Below the pieces are notes generated by a model that saw only the letters and a program-made list of their open reading frames with translations, was not told where the DNA came from and did no database searches. 64,000 nucleotides of DNA. It comes from Streptomyces hygroscopicus subsp. hygroscopicus. GTDB lineage: Bacteria > Actinomycetota > Actinomycetes > Streptomycetales > Streptomycetaceae. Where the stretch lies: positions 1-64,000 of the forward strand of contig NZ_BBOX01000009.1 in NCBI RefSeq assembly GCF_001553455.1, given 5' to 3'. Numbering within the stretch: the stretch's first letter is position 1; every line of letters starts with the position of its first letter. Shown here piece by piece: positions 42,741 to 51,368 of this stretch. The position numbers were made by a program, and so were the translations under genes.

Positions 42741-43327
42741 TCGGAGACCCTCTCAGCGATCGGTTGGTACATGGCCTTGTGCTGGACCGGGCACGCGGTT
42801 GGGGGCGTTCACGGGCACCCCTCTCACGTCTCGGGATTGGTCAGGACGGCAGGGCAGACCCCGGTCAGCGGCGGCACGAGGGCGCGGCCAGCCCCGCGGG
42901 CGAGTGCACTGATCCAGCCTGGCTCGAGGCCGCGCTGGAAGTCCTCGTTTCGGGTGGACCGGAAGCAGATCCGACCCCTTCATCAGCTGCCGCGGCGTCT
43001 GCCGTTCGGCCTCGATGGTGAAGGCGCTGGTGTCCTCGCCGGACAGGCCATCGTCGGGGCGGGTGCAACCCCCGCAGGTCAGCAGTGGGCGATCGTCCTC
43101 GGCGGCGGCCGTCCGGGGCCTGCCCGGTCGGCTGGGCGGCCAGGAGGCGGGCGGGGCGAGGTTTCGCTGGGCCAAGCGGCCAGATGTCCGTCACGGCTGG
43201 CGAAGGTGAGGCCGGCCGAGTGCGAGCGGTATCCAGCCGGCGGTTCGAACGGCTCGTGGGCGGCGGGGTCTGAGCGGGCGCCGGGCCACTTGTTGAGGTT
43301 GACCGAGGCCAGCAGCACGAGAGGTCC
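42741..43327. other. Gap, possibly holding a decayed gene
   Basis: On the minus strand pieces such as AHEPFEPPAGYRSHSAGLTF and LSGEDTSAFTIEAERQTPRQ look like genuine protein sequence but lie in different frames without joining. No family recognised and no intact gene supported. Confidence 0.35.
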
Positions 43328-44362
43328 CTAAGGTCCCACGGGAAGGGGCCTGCCGGAGGCGGCCTCGTCACGGAAGGCGTCCCACAGAATGTTCAGGGGA
43401 TGGGAGGCGTCATAGGTCTCACGTTCGCCCTTGCGGGCGAAGACACCGGAGACCAGCTGGAGCATGGGGTCGAAGTCGCCGGCGAAGTCGATGAGTCGGA
43501 AGTCCTCGCTGGTGGGCAGGTGTCCGGCGACGGCGGCTTCGCCGATGGAGCGGGCACACAGCATGCACCCGTAGGCCATGCGGGACCGCAGCAGGGCGAG
43601 TCCGAAATAGATGTCGTCGATCTCGGCGGTGATCTGCAACTGCGAGCGAAAGCCAGGACCATACCAGCGCTCGACGAAGTCGGTGATCACCCCGCGGGAG
43701 GGGATGACCAGCGGCAGGCTCCGCAGCCGGTCGACGCCGACGCTCTTGGCGGCGAGCTCGCGCACCGGCAGGTTCGTCAGCAGAGCCAGGCCCTCGCGGT
43801 GCCATTCGAGGAAGTCGTAGTCGGGAGCCACCCGCTCGGCGGCCGCCTCGGCCGCGAGATCGCCGCACAGTAGGTCGACCTGGTTGGAGTCCAGTCGTTT
43901 CCAGAAGTCGCGGCTCCGCACATGCACGACCTTCAGCTCGACCTCCCGCTCGAGCAAATGCGGAGCCACCCTCTCCAACACCCGGCCCAGGAAGCCGAGG
44001 GTGGACTCGGCCGTCCCCACCGTCAGCGTCGAGCCGAGCCGGCGGCGGGAGTCGGCAATGTCCCGCAGCCAGTCGGCAAAGGTTGCCCGAGCCCGCTCGG
44101 CGACCTCCAGCCCGGTCCGGGTGAACAGGAAGTCCTTGCCCCGGCCCTGCTTGACCACCAACAGCTCACCCGTGAGGGCCTGGAAGTTGCGGTTGAGGAC
44201 GTCGAGCTGCTTTTGGACACTGGACTGCTCCCGCCCGAGCACCTTCGCCGCGGCCAGCGCGCTCCCCGTTTCACGGACGATGATCAGCGTCCTCATCTGG
44301 TCCCAGGTCAGGTCCAGCAAGTCCGGGGAACACGACAGGAGATCGGCACGGAGCCCCTCCAT
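43328..44362 (-). CDS. LysR-type transcriptional regulator
   Basis: About 344 aa. The N-terminal winged HTH has WDQMRTLIIVRETGSALAAA then KVLGREQSSVQKQLDVLN, with the typical second Gln/Ser helix. TLTVGTAESTLGFLGRVLER begins the substrate-binding domain and VDLLCGDLAAEAAAERV follows. The ATG at 44362 (MEGLRADLL) is the best start; a frame extension to 44536 is possible and no ribosome site is strong. It lies just past the ABC permease gene on the same strand, at the end of the biosynthetic operon, and is a candidate pathway regulator. Confidence 0.85.
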   Translation of the reverse strand: MEGLRADLLSCSPDLLDLTWDQMRTLIIVRETGSALAAAKVLGREQSSVQKQLDVLNRNFQALTGELLVVKQGRGKDFLFTRTGLEVAERARATFADWLRDIADSRRRLGSTLTVGTAESTLGFLGRVLERVAPHLLEREVELKVVHVRSRDFWKRLDSNQVDLLCGDLAAEAAAERVAPDYDFLEWHREGLALLTNLPVRELAAKSVGVDRLRSLPLVIPSRGVITDFVERWYGPGFRSQLQITAEIDDIYFGLALLRSRMAYGCMLCARSIGEAAVAGHLPTSEDFRLIDFAGDFDPMLQLVSGVFARKGERETYDASHPLNILWDAFRDEAASGRPLPVGP

Positions 44363-44554
44363 GCCCGACACTTTCAACGGCCCGGATGGCAACAACGGCG
44401 CCAACACGTCCTCTCTCTCTGAAGGACCTCGATCACCTTCGGAATTCACCCGGACCAGTCCAGGATCCGGGCACGCATCGCACCTTGGCCTTGCCCCTGA
44501 AGGGACCAACATCATCCGGATAACGCCGAGGTTCAAAGCAAGGTGGATAGCTTC

Positions 44555-45313
44555 TCAAACCAAGCGCAGGCGTCGTTCCGCGAGAAAGAAGAGAACGGCG
44601 CCCAGGACGGTAAGAACGGCGAGGTCGACCGCGAGCCGTCCAGTCACAGGGCCGAGAAGGACTTGACGCAAGGCAGAGGCGGCATAGTTCGCCGGGTTGA
44701 TCCACCGGAGTACGGAAAGCGCCTTCGGTAGATTACTTGATGGCACAAGCACACCACCGAGCATCACCGTCGACATTGTCAGGGCCGTGCTGATCGCATG
44801 CCCTTGCTGATAGTTCTTGGCGTATGTACCGATGAAAGCGCCAACGCATCCCATGGGGATGATGGCCGCTGGCACCACGACGATCAGCAGCAGTTGCGGC
44901 CGAAGTGAGATGTCCAGAACGGCCGCACCGGAGAAGGTTGTCAGCAGCAGAGCCGGGAGTGACAGCAGAAAGAACGCGGCGCTGGTCGCTGCGACGAGCG
45001 CGGCGGGAGAGACCGGTAGGGTGGCGAAGTACCCCAGTGCTCCGGTTTCCCGCTGCATTGAGAAGTGCGAGGCCATCTTGTTTTGGTTCTCGAAACACAT
45101 CGCCAGCACGATGGCTCCCACGAGGAGTTGCCCGGCGGCGTTGCCTCGCTCCGCCAGACTGCCGAATCCGATGACCGTGATCAGCGGTGCGATCATTCCG
45201 GTAACGGTGGTGGCGATCCACGACCACCGCCAGTTGCGGAGCTGGATGACGGTGAGATCAATGAACTGGATGTGCGCACGGTGGCGGCTGCGGGGCTGCT
45301 CAACAGGGCTCAT
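44555..45313 (-). CDS. ABC-2-type transporter permease
   Basis: A 252-aa protein with six hydrophobic segments (SWIATTVTGMIAPLITVIGF, LLVGAIVLAMCF, ALVAATSAAFFLLSLPALLL, LLLIVVVPAAIIPMGCVGAF, ALTMSTVMLGGVLV, LAVLTVLGAVLFFLAE), the DrrB/ABC-2 layout for drug or glycolipid export. The ATG at 45313 lies inside the ATPase gene (14-bp overlap), so the two are coupled. Presumably exports the product of the adjoining biosynthetic genes or gives self-resistance. Confidence 0.92.
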   Translation of the reverse strand: MSPVEQPRSRHRAHIQFIDLTVIQLRNWRWSWIATTVTGMIAPLITVIGFGSLAERGNAAGQLLVGAIVLAMCFENQNKMASHFSMQRETGALGYFATLPVSPAALVAATSAAFFLLSLPALLLTTFSGAAVLDISLRPQLLLIVVVPAAIIPMGCVGAFIGTYAKNYQQGHAISTALTMSTVMLGGVLVPSSNLPKALSVLRWINPANYAASALRQVLLGPVTGRLAVDLAVLTVLGAVLFFLAERRLRLV

Positions 45314-46247
45314 GAGCGCTCTCCCGCCGAGCCGACGTGGTATCGCGGGCAAAGGCAAGGAACATGTCCTCCAAGTTCATCGCTGCGAGGCGCATGGTGC
45401 TGAGTTGCCTGCCGCTCAGCTGTGCGACGGCGTGCGAGGCCGACGAGGATTCGAGCCACAGCAGCCAACGGCCGTCAGTGCCCTGTTGCCATTCGCCGAA
45501 GCCCAGGAGAGGATCGGGCGGGCCCTCGGAGCCACTGACCTCCAGGCGTAGTAAGTCGCCCATACGGCGACGCAGGTCCGCCAACTCGGCCACGTCGATC
45601 AGCCGGCCGTCGCGCATGATGCCGACGCGGTCCACGACGCGCTCGACCTCGATCACGTCGTGGGTGATGATGACGATCGTCGTCTCCCCCGCTCGTCGCA
45701 GGTCGGCGCAGATGTCCCAGACCCGGCGTCGGTGCTCCGGGTCGAGGTCGTTGGTGGGTTCGTCCAGCACCAGGATCGGGGGAGTACCAACGAGCGCGAG
45801 TGTGAACTGCAGCATTCGCTTCTGGCCGCCGGACAGCTGGCGTGCCGTTTGTCGAGCGCAGCTCTCCAGACGGAAGGTGGCGATCAGTTCGTCCCGGGTA
45901 CGCCGGGCCGCCGCTCGCGACAGGCCACGCAGATGTCCCGCATAGTAGATCGCTTCGGCTACGGTCAGGTGGTTCAGTGCGAAGGTCGCCTGGGGCATGT
46001 AGCCGATGAGGGTGGTCAGTTCGCCTTGCCTCGTGCGCATGTCGTGTCCGAAGAGGCTGAGGGTGCCGCTGTCGGGCACGGCAAGTCCTGCCAGCTGACG
46101 CACGAGTGTCGACTTGCCGGACCCGTTGGCGCCCAGCAGGCAAAACGTTTCGCCAGCGTCGATCGTCAGGTCGATGTTGTCGTTCGCCAGGGTGGCACGG
46201 CCCGGATAGGTCTTGGTGAGACCGCGCATCTCGTACGCGACAGTCAT
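45300..46247 (-). CDS. ABC transporter ATP-binding protein (DrrA-like)
   Basis: A 315-aa ATPase: Walker A GANGSGKST (39-47), signature QLSGGQKRM (LSGGQ at 138-142), Walker B ILVLDEPTNDLDP (Asp162-Glu163), H-loop His196 in IITHDVIEVE. The C-terminal 80 residues (EWQQGTDGRWLLWLESSSAS) form the accessory domain typical of DrrA-type exporters. Its ATG overlaps the condensation-domain stop by 4 bp, placing export in the same operon as synthesis. Confidence 0.95.
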   Translation of the reverse strand: MTVAYEMRGLTKTYPGRATLANDNIDLTIDAGETFCLLGANGSGKSTLVRQLAGLAVPDSGTLSLFGHDMRTRQGELTTLIGYMPQATFALNHLTVAEAIYYAGHLRGLSRAAARRTRDELIATFRLESCARQTARQLSGGQKRMLQFTLALVGTPPILVLDEPTNDLDPEHRRRVWDICADLRRAGETTIVIITHDVIEVERVVDRVGIMRDGRLIDVAELADLRRRMGDLLRLEVSGSEGPPDPLLGFGEWQQGTDGRWLLWLESSSASHAVAQLSGRQLSTMRLAAMNLEDMFLAFARDTTSARRESAHEPC

Positions 46248-47584
46248 ACGGCCTTCCCGCCCAGTGTGCGGTGCAGGAGTTCCGCCGTGTCGTCGGCCAC
46301 CTGCTCGAGACGAAGCCTCTCCGCCGCGGCAATCCGCGAGCGCCACCGGAAGTCCAGATCCGCAGACATGGATACCTGAACGCGAAGGGTGTGAGTGCCT
46401 GTTCTCCTCACGGGGGGTGAGCCTTGGGCGGGCTGGCGGCCAGCCAGCGCGAACGGCGCGCGGACAAGCTTGCGCCACGAGGTGTCGCCAGTGAAGTTGA
46501 CGAACGTACCTGGGCTTTCGGCCATCTGCTCTGGCAATGATGGACGGACGCAGTCCCAGTGTCTGCTGTGCGCCTTGGCTTCCTCGATCTGCGTGGCAAT
46601 CTTCTCGAGGAGGGGGCCTGGGTCGTCCATTCCGGAGTCGGGCACTTCGAGGAGATACGGCGTGACCGTCGCCATCCAGCCTGCCAGGCGACGCACATCG
46701 TGCCCGTGGTGGTCCTGATATCTCCCGTGGCCACAGACGTCGAGACGTACCGTCGCCCTTCCCTCCTGCCGGGCGACGGCTGCCGCGATGGTCGAGAGCA
46801 CGATGTGCTCGGGGGTGATGCCGTCCGCCGCAAGGGCACTGGTCGCCGCTTTCCAGCGGTCACCGTCCACTGTGCGGTGGGTCTCCAGGTCGGGATGGTT
46901 GCTGGCGGTGTCACCGAAGGCGCTGCGGAGCGTGATGTCCTGCCACGGCCTTGAACGCCACCACGGCAATTCGGCGGGCAGCACCGGGCACGGTCGCGCC
47001 ATGGTGTGGGCGTGCAGTTGCAGCAGACGGGACGGTGTGCGTGATTGTCGCCACGATGACGCGTCGGCGGCGTGGTAGAACGACTGGAATTCACGCAGCA
47101 GGAGGACCATCGAGGCGTTGTCGACGAACAGGTGGCTGACAAGGAAAAGCAGATAGTCATCCGTGGAGGAGCTGACCTGGATGACCCGCCAGGTGGGCCC
47201 ATTGCGGACCGACAGCTCATTGACCGCGCTGCTGCACAGCTTCGCTATCTCGTCCTCGACAGCACTGCCGGCGGCTAGCGGAATGTGCACGACGTCGACC
47301 GGCGGCGCCTCGCGGCCGGCCGCGATGACGACCTGACGGATGTCGTGCTCGGGGCCGACGAGCCGACTCCGCAGCGCGTCGTGTCGTTCCTGCAACGCGT
47401 GCGCTGCGGCACGTACCCGCTCTTGCGGCAGGCGTCCGGTAGCCCGTAGCAGGAAGGTGACGGCGTACGGATCGATGCTGGCGGATCCGCCGCACTCGCG
47501 GATCGCTCTGGCCTGCGACGAAAGCAGCGCGAAGGGTTCGGAAAGGCCGTGGGCCGTCCCGGAATCGGGTTTAACGGTTGGCAT
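46244..47584 (-). CDS. Stand-alone NRPS condensation-domain protein
   Basis: A 446-aa free-standing C domain, about the normal length. The first half has FALLSSQARAIRE and HALQERHDALRSRLVG (motifs C1-C2). The catalytic motif HHxxxDG reads SHLFVDN (His151, Asp155): the general-base His is kept but the flanking His and Gly are changed. The second half has the usual floor and latch region (ITPEHIVLSTIAAAVARQEG, GTFVNFTGDTSW). No adenylation or carrier domain is fused, so it probably joins an ACP-bound acyl group to a soluble amine or alcohol, or releases the product. The ATG at 47584 has no clear ribosome site. Confidence 0.88.
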   Translation of the reverse strand: MPTVKPDSGTAHGLSEPFALLSSQARAIRECGGSASIDPYAVTFLLRATGRLPQERVRAAAHALQERHDALRSRLVGPEHDIRQVVIAAGREAPPVDVVHIPLAAGSAVEDEIAKLCSSAVNELSVRNGPTWRVIQVSSSTDDYLLFLVSHLFVDNASMVLLLREFQSFYHAADASSWRQSRTPSRLLQLHAHTMARPCPVLPAELPWWRSRPWQDITLRSAFGDTASNHPDLETHRTVDGDRWKAATSALAADGITPEHIVLSTIAAAVARQEGRATVRLDVCGHGRYQDHHGHDVRRLAGWMATVTPYLLEVPDSGMDDPGPLLEKIATQIEEAKAHSRHWDCVRPSLPEQMAESPGTFVNFTGDTSWRKLVRAPFALAGRQPAQGSPPVRRTGTHTLRVQVSMSADLDFRWRSRIAAAERLRLEQVADDTAELLHRTLGGKAV

Positions 47585-47792
47585 CACGAGGGAATTGGCT
47601 CCTGGTTGTCATGGCATATGCCCAGCGCCGCGTCGCATGCGGGCAGGGCACCGCTCCCGAGCAGCTTTCGGAGGCTGGGAACGGCACGGTCTCGGCCGAC
47701 GGGTACTCCCGTGGATGACCGTGCCGCCGGTTGGCGAGGGTGTACGACACAGTCGGGGTGCATGACGATCGTCCTCATCGGCTGCGGTGGGC

Positions 47793-49007
47793 TCAAGCGC
47801 GGGTGAAGAGCAAGGCGACGTTCTGCCCGCCGAACCCGTACGACGTCTTCAGCACAACCGGGACTTCCATGCGTCGGGGCTTCCCGGTCACCACGTCCAG
47901 CTCCAGGCCGGACTCGGGGTTGTCCAGATTGAGGGTGGGCGGGATCACCCCGTCGTGAACCGAACGGACCGCGGCGATCGATTCCACGGCACCCGCCGCC
48001 CCGAGGAGGTGACCATGCAGGGATTTGTTGGCCGTCAGCACCGGATGGTCGCCGATGACCCGGCGAACCGCGGCCACCTCGATCATGTCGCCGACCGGCG
48101 TGCCGGTCGCGTGCGCATTCACGTGTGCCACCTCGGCCGGGACTATTCCACCGTCCTTCAACGCCTTCGTCATCGCGTCGGCGATACCCGCACCGTCGGG
48201 GCGCGGCCGGACCAGGTCGTAGCCGTCGGAGGAGACACCGGCACCGGCCAGTCGGGCGTAGACACGCGCGCCTCGGGCGGCGGCGTGGTCGGATTGCTCA
48301 AGTACGAGGACGCCGGCGCCCTCGCCCAGGACGAACCCGTCGCGGTCCTTGTCCCAAGGGCGCGACGCCGCCCGGGGGGCGTCGTTACGTGTGGAGAGCG
48401 CGCGGAGGGCACCGAACCCGGCGAGCGCCAATCTGCTGATCACCGCATCCGCGCCCCCCGCCACGACGACATCGGCGCGGCCGTAGCGGATCAGGTCGGC
48501 ACCCATTGCTATGGCCTCGGAGCCGGTGGCACACGCGCTCGCCACTGAGTGGATGCCGGCGCGGGCGCCCAGCTCAACACCCACGCACGCCGCCGGTCCG
48601 CTGCTCATCGTCCGGGTCACGGTGAACGCCGAGACCCTGTGCCGGCTCTCCAGCAGCCGCTCCTGGCCGAGCACGGTCGTCAGGCCGCCCATGCCCGTAC
48701 CGACACAGACGGCCAGCCTTTCCGGCCGAACGGGGTCGTCGTCGAGTCCGGCGTCGGCCCATGCCTCCCGAGTGGCGACGAGCGCCGCCTTCTCCACACG
48801 GTCGAAGCGGCGGGCCTCCTTGCGGTCGAAATGGGCGTCGGGGTCAGCGGCAAGCTCCGCCGCAATGCGAGTTCTCAGAGACTGCGCCCATTCATACGGC
48901 AGTGTGTCCACGGCGGATCGTCCGTCCAGCAGGGCCTGCCAATGTCCGGGTGCGTCACCTGCCAGCGGCGTCGCCGCGCCGATTCCGGTGACGACAACTT
49001 CTTTCAT
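47793..49007 (-). CDS. Beta-ketoacyl-ACP synthase II-like (FabF family)
   Basis: A 404-aa KAS II/type II PKS-like condensing enzyme with the full triad: Cys159 (SVASACATGSEAI), His299 (HVNAHATGTPVGD), Lys328 and His333 (NKSLHGHLLGAAGAVES). KTSYGFGGQNVALLF closes the fold. AAAAGGAC before the ATG at 49007 lies at the end of the ACP gene, 7 bp away. No chain-length factor, ketoreductase or malonyltransferase is in view, so it probably does one or few elongations on the adjacent ACP, borrowing primary-metabolism enzymes. Confidence 0.95.
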   Translation of the reverse strand: MKEVVVTGIGAATPLAGDAPGHWQALLDGRSAVDTLPYEWAQSLRTRIAAELAADPDAHFDRKEARRFDRVEKAALVATREAWADAGLDDDPVRPERLAVCVGTGMGGLTTVLGQERLLESRHRVSAFTVTRTMSSGPAACVGVELGARAGIHSVASACATGSEAIAMGADLIRYGRADVVVAGGADAVISRLALAGFGALRALSTRNDAPRAASRPWDKDRDGFVLGEGAGVLVLEQSDHAAARGARVYARLAGAGVSSDGYDLVRPRPDGAGIADAMTKALKDGGIVPAEVAHVNAHATGTPVGDMIEVAAVRRVIGDHPVLTANKSLHGHLLGAAGAVESIAAVRSVHDGVIPPTLNLDNPESGLELDVVTGKPRRMEVPVVLKTSYGFGGQNVALLFTRA

Positions 49008-49014
49008 GTGAACG

Positions 49015-49281
49015 CTAGTCCTTTTCTCCGCTGCTGCGTTCATTGAGCGCATCAAGCAGGTCGCGGGGTGTGAAGGACTGGCCCAGCATCCTGTCGCCGA
49101 TCACCTGCTGCAGGCGGTCCTCCAAGCAAGTAATCACCTCGAGCCGAGACATGGAGTCGAGATCGAGGTCAATGAACTTGGAATCGAGTGTGAACCCAGG
49201 GGGCAAGGGTTCCTCGGTGACCTCCTCGAGCGCTGCGGAAAAGGCGGCGACGAAGCTTTCCTCGGTGATTCGATCACTCAT
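49015..49281 (-). CDS. Acyl carrier protein
   Basis: An 88-aa ACP. Ser43 in FIDLDLDSMSRLEVI is the phosphopantetheine site (D-S-M in place of the usual D-S-L). Helices ESFVAAFSAALEEVTEE and CLEDRLQQVIGDRML flank it. The ATG at 49281 overlaps the stop of the dehydrogenase-like gene by 4 bp. It carries the acyl intermediate for the neighbouring ketosynthase, dehydrogenase-like and condensation proteins. Confidence 0.93.
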   Translation of the reverse strand: MSDRITEESFVAAFSAALEEVTEEPLPPGFTLDSKFIDLDLDSMSRLEVITCLEDRLQQVIGDRMLGQSFTPRDLLDALNERSSGEKD

Positions 49282-51131
49282 ATGGCACATTCTTTCTTTG
49301 CAGCGTCCGGTGGTGTGGCCATTCGACCGTTGGCCGACCGGCTCCCGGCAGCGGCCTGCGGCATGGACAAGATGGAGAAGTAGTGGCTGGTTTTCCACTG
49401 CTCCTCCATGCGCGTGAAGAGGTGTTGGATTGTTGCCGGGTCCAGGTCATCGAGGCTGATGCCGGTGGCATCGGAGCGGGCGAGTATCGCCTGGAGCCAA
49501 GCGCCCTGGCCGAAGAAGCGGCCGAGCCGGTCCCGGTTGACAAGCCAGATTCCGAGACACGCCACTTGCATGTGGAGTTCGCAGCAGCGCTCGGCGAGGC
49601 GGACCAGACGAGTGGGGGTGTCCTTGGCGGAGGCCGCCCGATCCTCCGGTGACTTGGCGCCGCGGGAATACCTCTGACGTTCCTGCGTCACTGTGGTGAA
49701 CAGCCCGTCGATTTCGCATCGCAGGGCATGGGCGAGCGTGCGCAACGCGTCGATCCGCTGCGGGTTGCAGCCGTCGTCCGGCTGCATACGGGCGAGTCGT
49801 TTCTGCAAGTAAGGCAAACTAGCGAAGACCGCATCCCGGCCCCGGCCGAACACGGACACTTGCCCAGGCTCCCAGTCAGGCAATGGCGCGCCCAGGTCGT
49901 ACAGAGCGGCCCAGTCGTCGTCGCGTTGTCTGCTGTAGGCCCGGGCCATCGCCGGGAGCTGCACCGCCAGGCCGTCGAGGCACACCGCCTCGCTGCCGTC
50001 GAACATCGAGACGACAGAACCATCTCGCCGCGTCTTCTGGAAGATGCCTTCGTGCTCCAAGTCCCGGATGAAGTGTCGCGCGCCCAAAAGCTTCGAGAGA
50101 GCGTCACCCGCGCCATCCACAAGTCGGCTTACCTGCACCTTGGTGATGCTGGACCAGGTACTGAACTCCGATTCGAAGAGATGCAGGCCACGCATCGCGA
50201 GGATGCCGACGCACTCTGCCGCGAGCAGATTCAGGTACGCGTTGGCCAGCGTCTCGCGCACATGGGGTATGTCCGTGGCCACACCACCGTAGAGGGGCCT
50301 CTCGTTCAGGTATGCCAACGCCACACGCAGAAGCGTGTCACCGACGCCGAGTGAGAGTCCGCTGCACAGCGTACGAGTGAGCATCAATCCCCGCAGCGCC
50401 AGTTCCAGTCCCTTGCCTCGGCCGCCGAGCAGCGCGGACGCGGGAACGTAGGCACGGTCGAACTCGATGCCGCTGATGTCGCAGCCACGCAGACCGAACG
50501 TCGCCGTACGGGGCAGTCCTGTCACTGTGTCCGGCGCCATCGTCTCCTTGTCCAGCAGAAACAAGGACTGGTTATGAAAAGCCCCGGGGCCGCCCGTACG
50601 CGCCAGCAGCAGGACGTGCGTTGACGAGCTGCCCCGGTTGATGGGCCACTTTTTCCCTGATACCAGGTAGCCGGCGTCGCCGGTCTCGACGGCGACGCAC
50701 TCGTTTGCCCCCAGGTCGGCGCCGTGCGCTGATTCGGAGTACGCGAGACACGGAATCACGCCACCGGCGAGCATGGCACCCGCGAAATCGCGGCACTGCT
50801 CATCGTTCCCGGCCAGCCAGACCAGCAGGGACCAGATCTGCGTGCTCTCGCTGACCGCGACGTTCATGTCGCGGCGTGCCAGGACACGGGTGAGCCAAAG
50901 GATGTCCTCACAGGAGGCGAGTTCACCACCCAGGGAACGCGGTACGAGGTACCGCTGCCAGCCCAGTTCGCTCAGGAAGCGTAGTCCCACGACGGGCAGC
51001 GCGTCATTCTCGTCGGCTTGCCACGCACGGGCGAAGGACACTGCATTATCAGGAAGATGAGGATCGCCCAGCGCGCTTTCGAAGCTTTCGACGAGGTCGC
51101 GGCGTGGGAAGCCGATGTCCACTGAGATCAT
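49278..51131 (-). CDS. Long acyl-CoA (acyl-ACP) dehydrogenase-like flavoprotein
   Basis: A 617-aa protein, far longer than ordinary acyl-CoA dehydrogenases (about 380-400 aa). Residues about 50-390 match the ACAD fold: LGWQRYLVPRSLGGELASCE, IPCLAYSESAHGADLGANEC, SGKKWPINRGSSSTHVLLLA, GLRGCDISGIEFDRAYVPAS, and a C-terminal helix set with MFDGSEAVCLDGL. Residues about 430-600 form an extra helical domain. The catalytic Glu place is not securely assigned. It may desaturate or oxidise an acyl chain on the coupled ACP. Overlaps both neighbours by 4 bp. Confidence 0.88.
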   Translation of the reverse strand: MISVDIGFPRRDLVESFESALGDPHLPDNAVSFARAWQADENDALPVVGLRFLSELGWQRYLVPRSLGGELASCEDILWLTRVLARRDMNVAVSESTQIWSLLVWLAGNDEQCRDFAGAMLAGGVIPCLAYSESAHGADLGANECVAVETGDAGYLVSGKKWPINRGSSSTHVLLLARTGGPGAFHNQSLFLLDKETMAPDTVTGLPRTATFGLRGCDISGIEFDRAYVPASALLGGRGKGLELALRGLMLTRTLCSGLSLGVGDTLLRVALAYLNERPLYGGVATDIPHVRETLANAYLNLLAAECVGILAMRGLHLFESEFSTWSSITKVQVSRLVDGAGDALSKLLGARHFIRDLEHEGIFQKTRRDGSVVSMFDGSEAVCLDGLAVQLPAMARAYSRQRDDDWAALYDLGAPLPDWEPGQVSVFGRGRDAVFASLPYLQKRLARMQPDDGCNPQRIDALRTLAHALRCEIDGLFTTVTQERQRYSRGAKSPEDRAASAKDTPTRLVRLAERCCELHMQVACLGIWLVNRDRLGRFFGQGAWLQAILARSDATGISLDDLDPATIQHLFTRMEEQWKTSHYFSILSMPQAAAGSRSANGRMATPPDAAKKECAI

Positions 51132-51355
51132 GACACCGCTATCGCATTCGCGTGGAGGCAGGCGGACGAAGCCGCGGCAGCGGTGGAGCGGTCCATCACC
51201 AAAGTCCTCATCAATTCAGGTTCCATGCCACGCTCTGCCGGGCAGCACGCCGACCGGTATGCCTGGTCCGCCGGCAGGTCGGATACGATGATCCGCCGTT
51301 GCTGTTTGACCACAGCCTTCGATTTCATCAGAACTTCCTTCATCGGTTCGACCAT
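51128..51355 (-). CDS. Small hypothetical protein between WbsX-like and dehydrogenase genes
   Basis: A 75-aa frame, MVEPMKEVLMKSKAVVKQQR then RIIVSDLPADQAYRSACCPA, ending SSACLHANAIAVS. Its TGA overlaps the dehydrogenase ATG by 4 bp, and it begins 14 bp after the WbsX-like stop. An AGGAAGG lies 18 nt upstream, rather far, so the start may differ. It has three Cys and a helical N-terminus. No family recognised. Tight packing in the operon supports expression; it could be a pathway accessory protein or a peptide substrate. Confidence 0.5.
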   Translation of the reverse strand: MVEPMKEVLMKSKAVVKQQRRIIVSDLPADQAYRSACCPAERGMEPELMRTLVMDRSTAAAASSACLHANAIAVS

Positions 51356-51368
51356 CTGTTTCAGCAGG

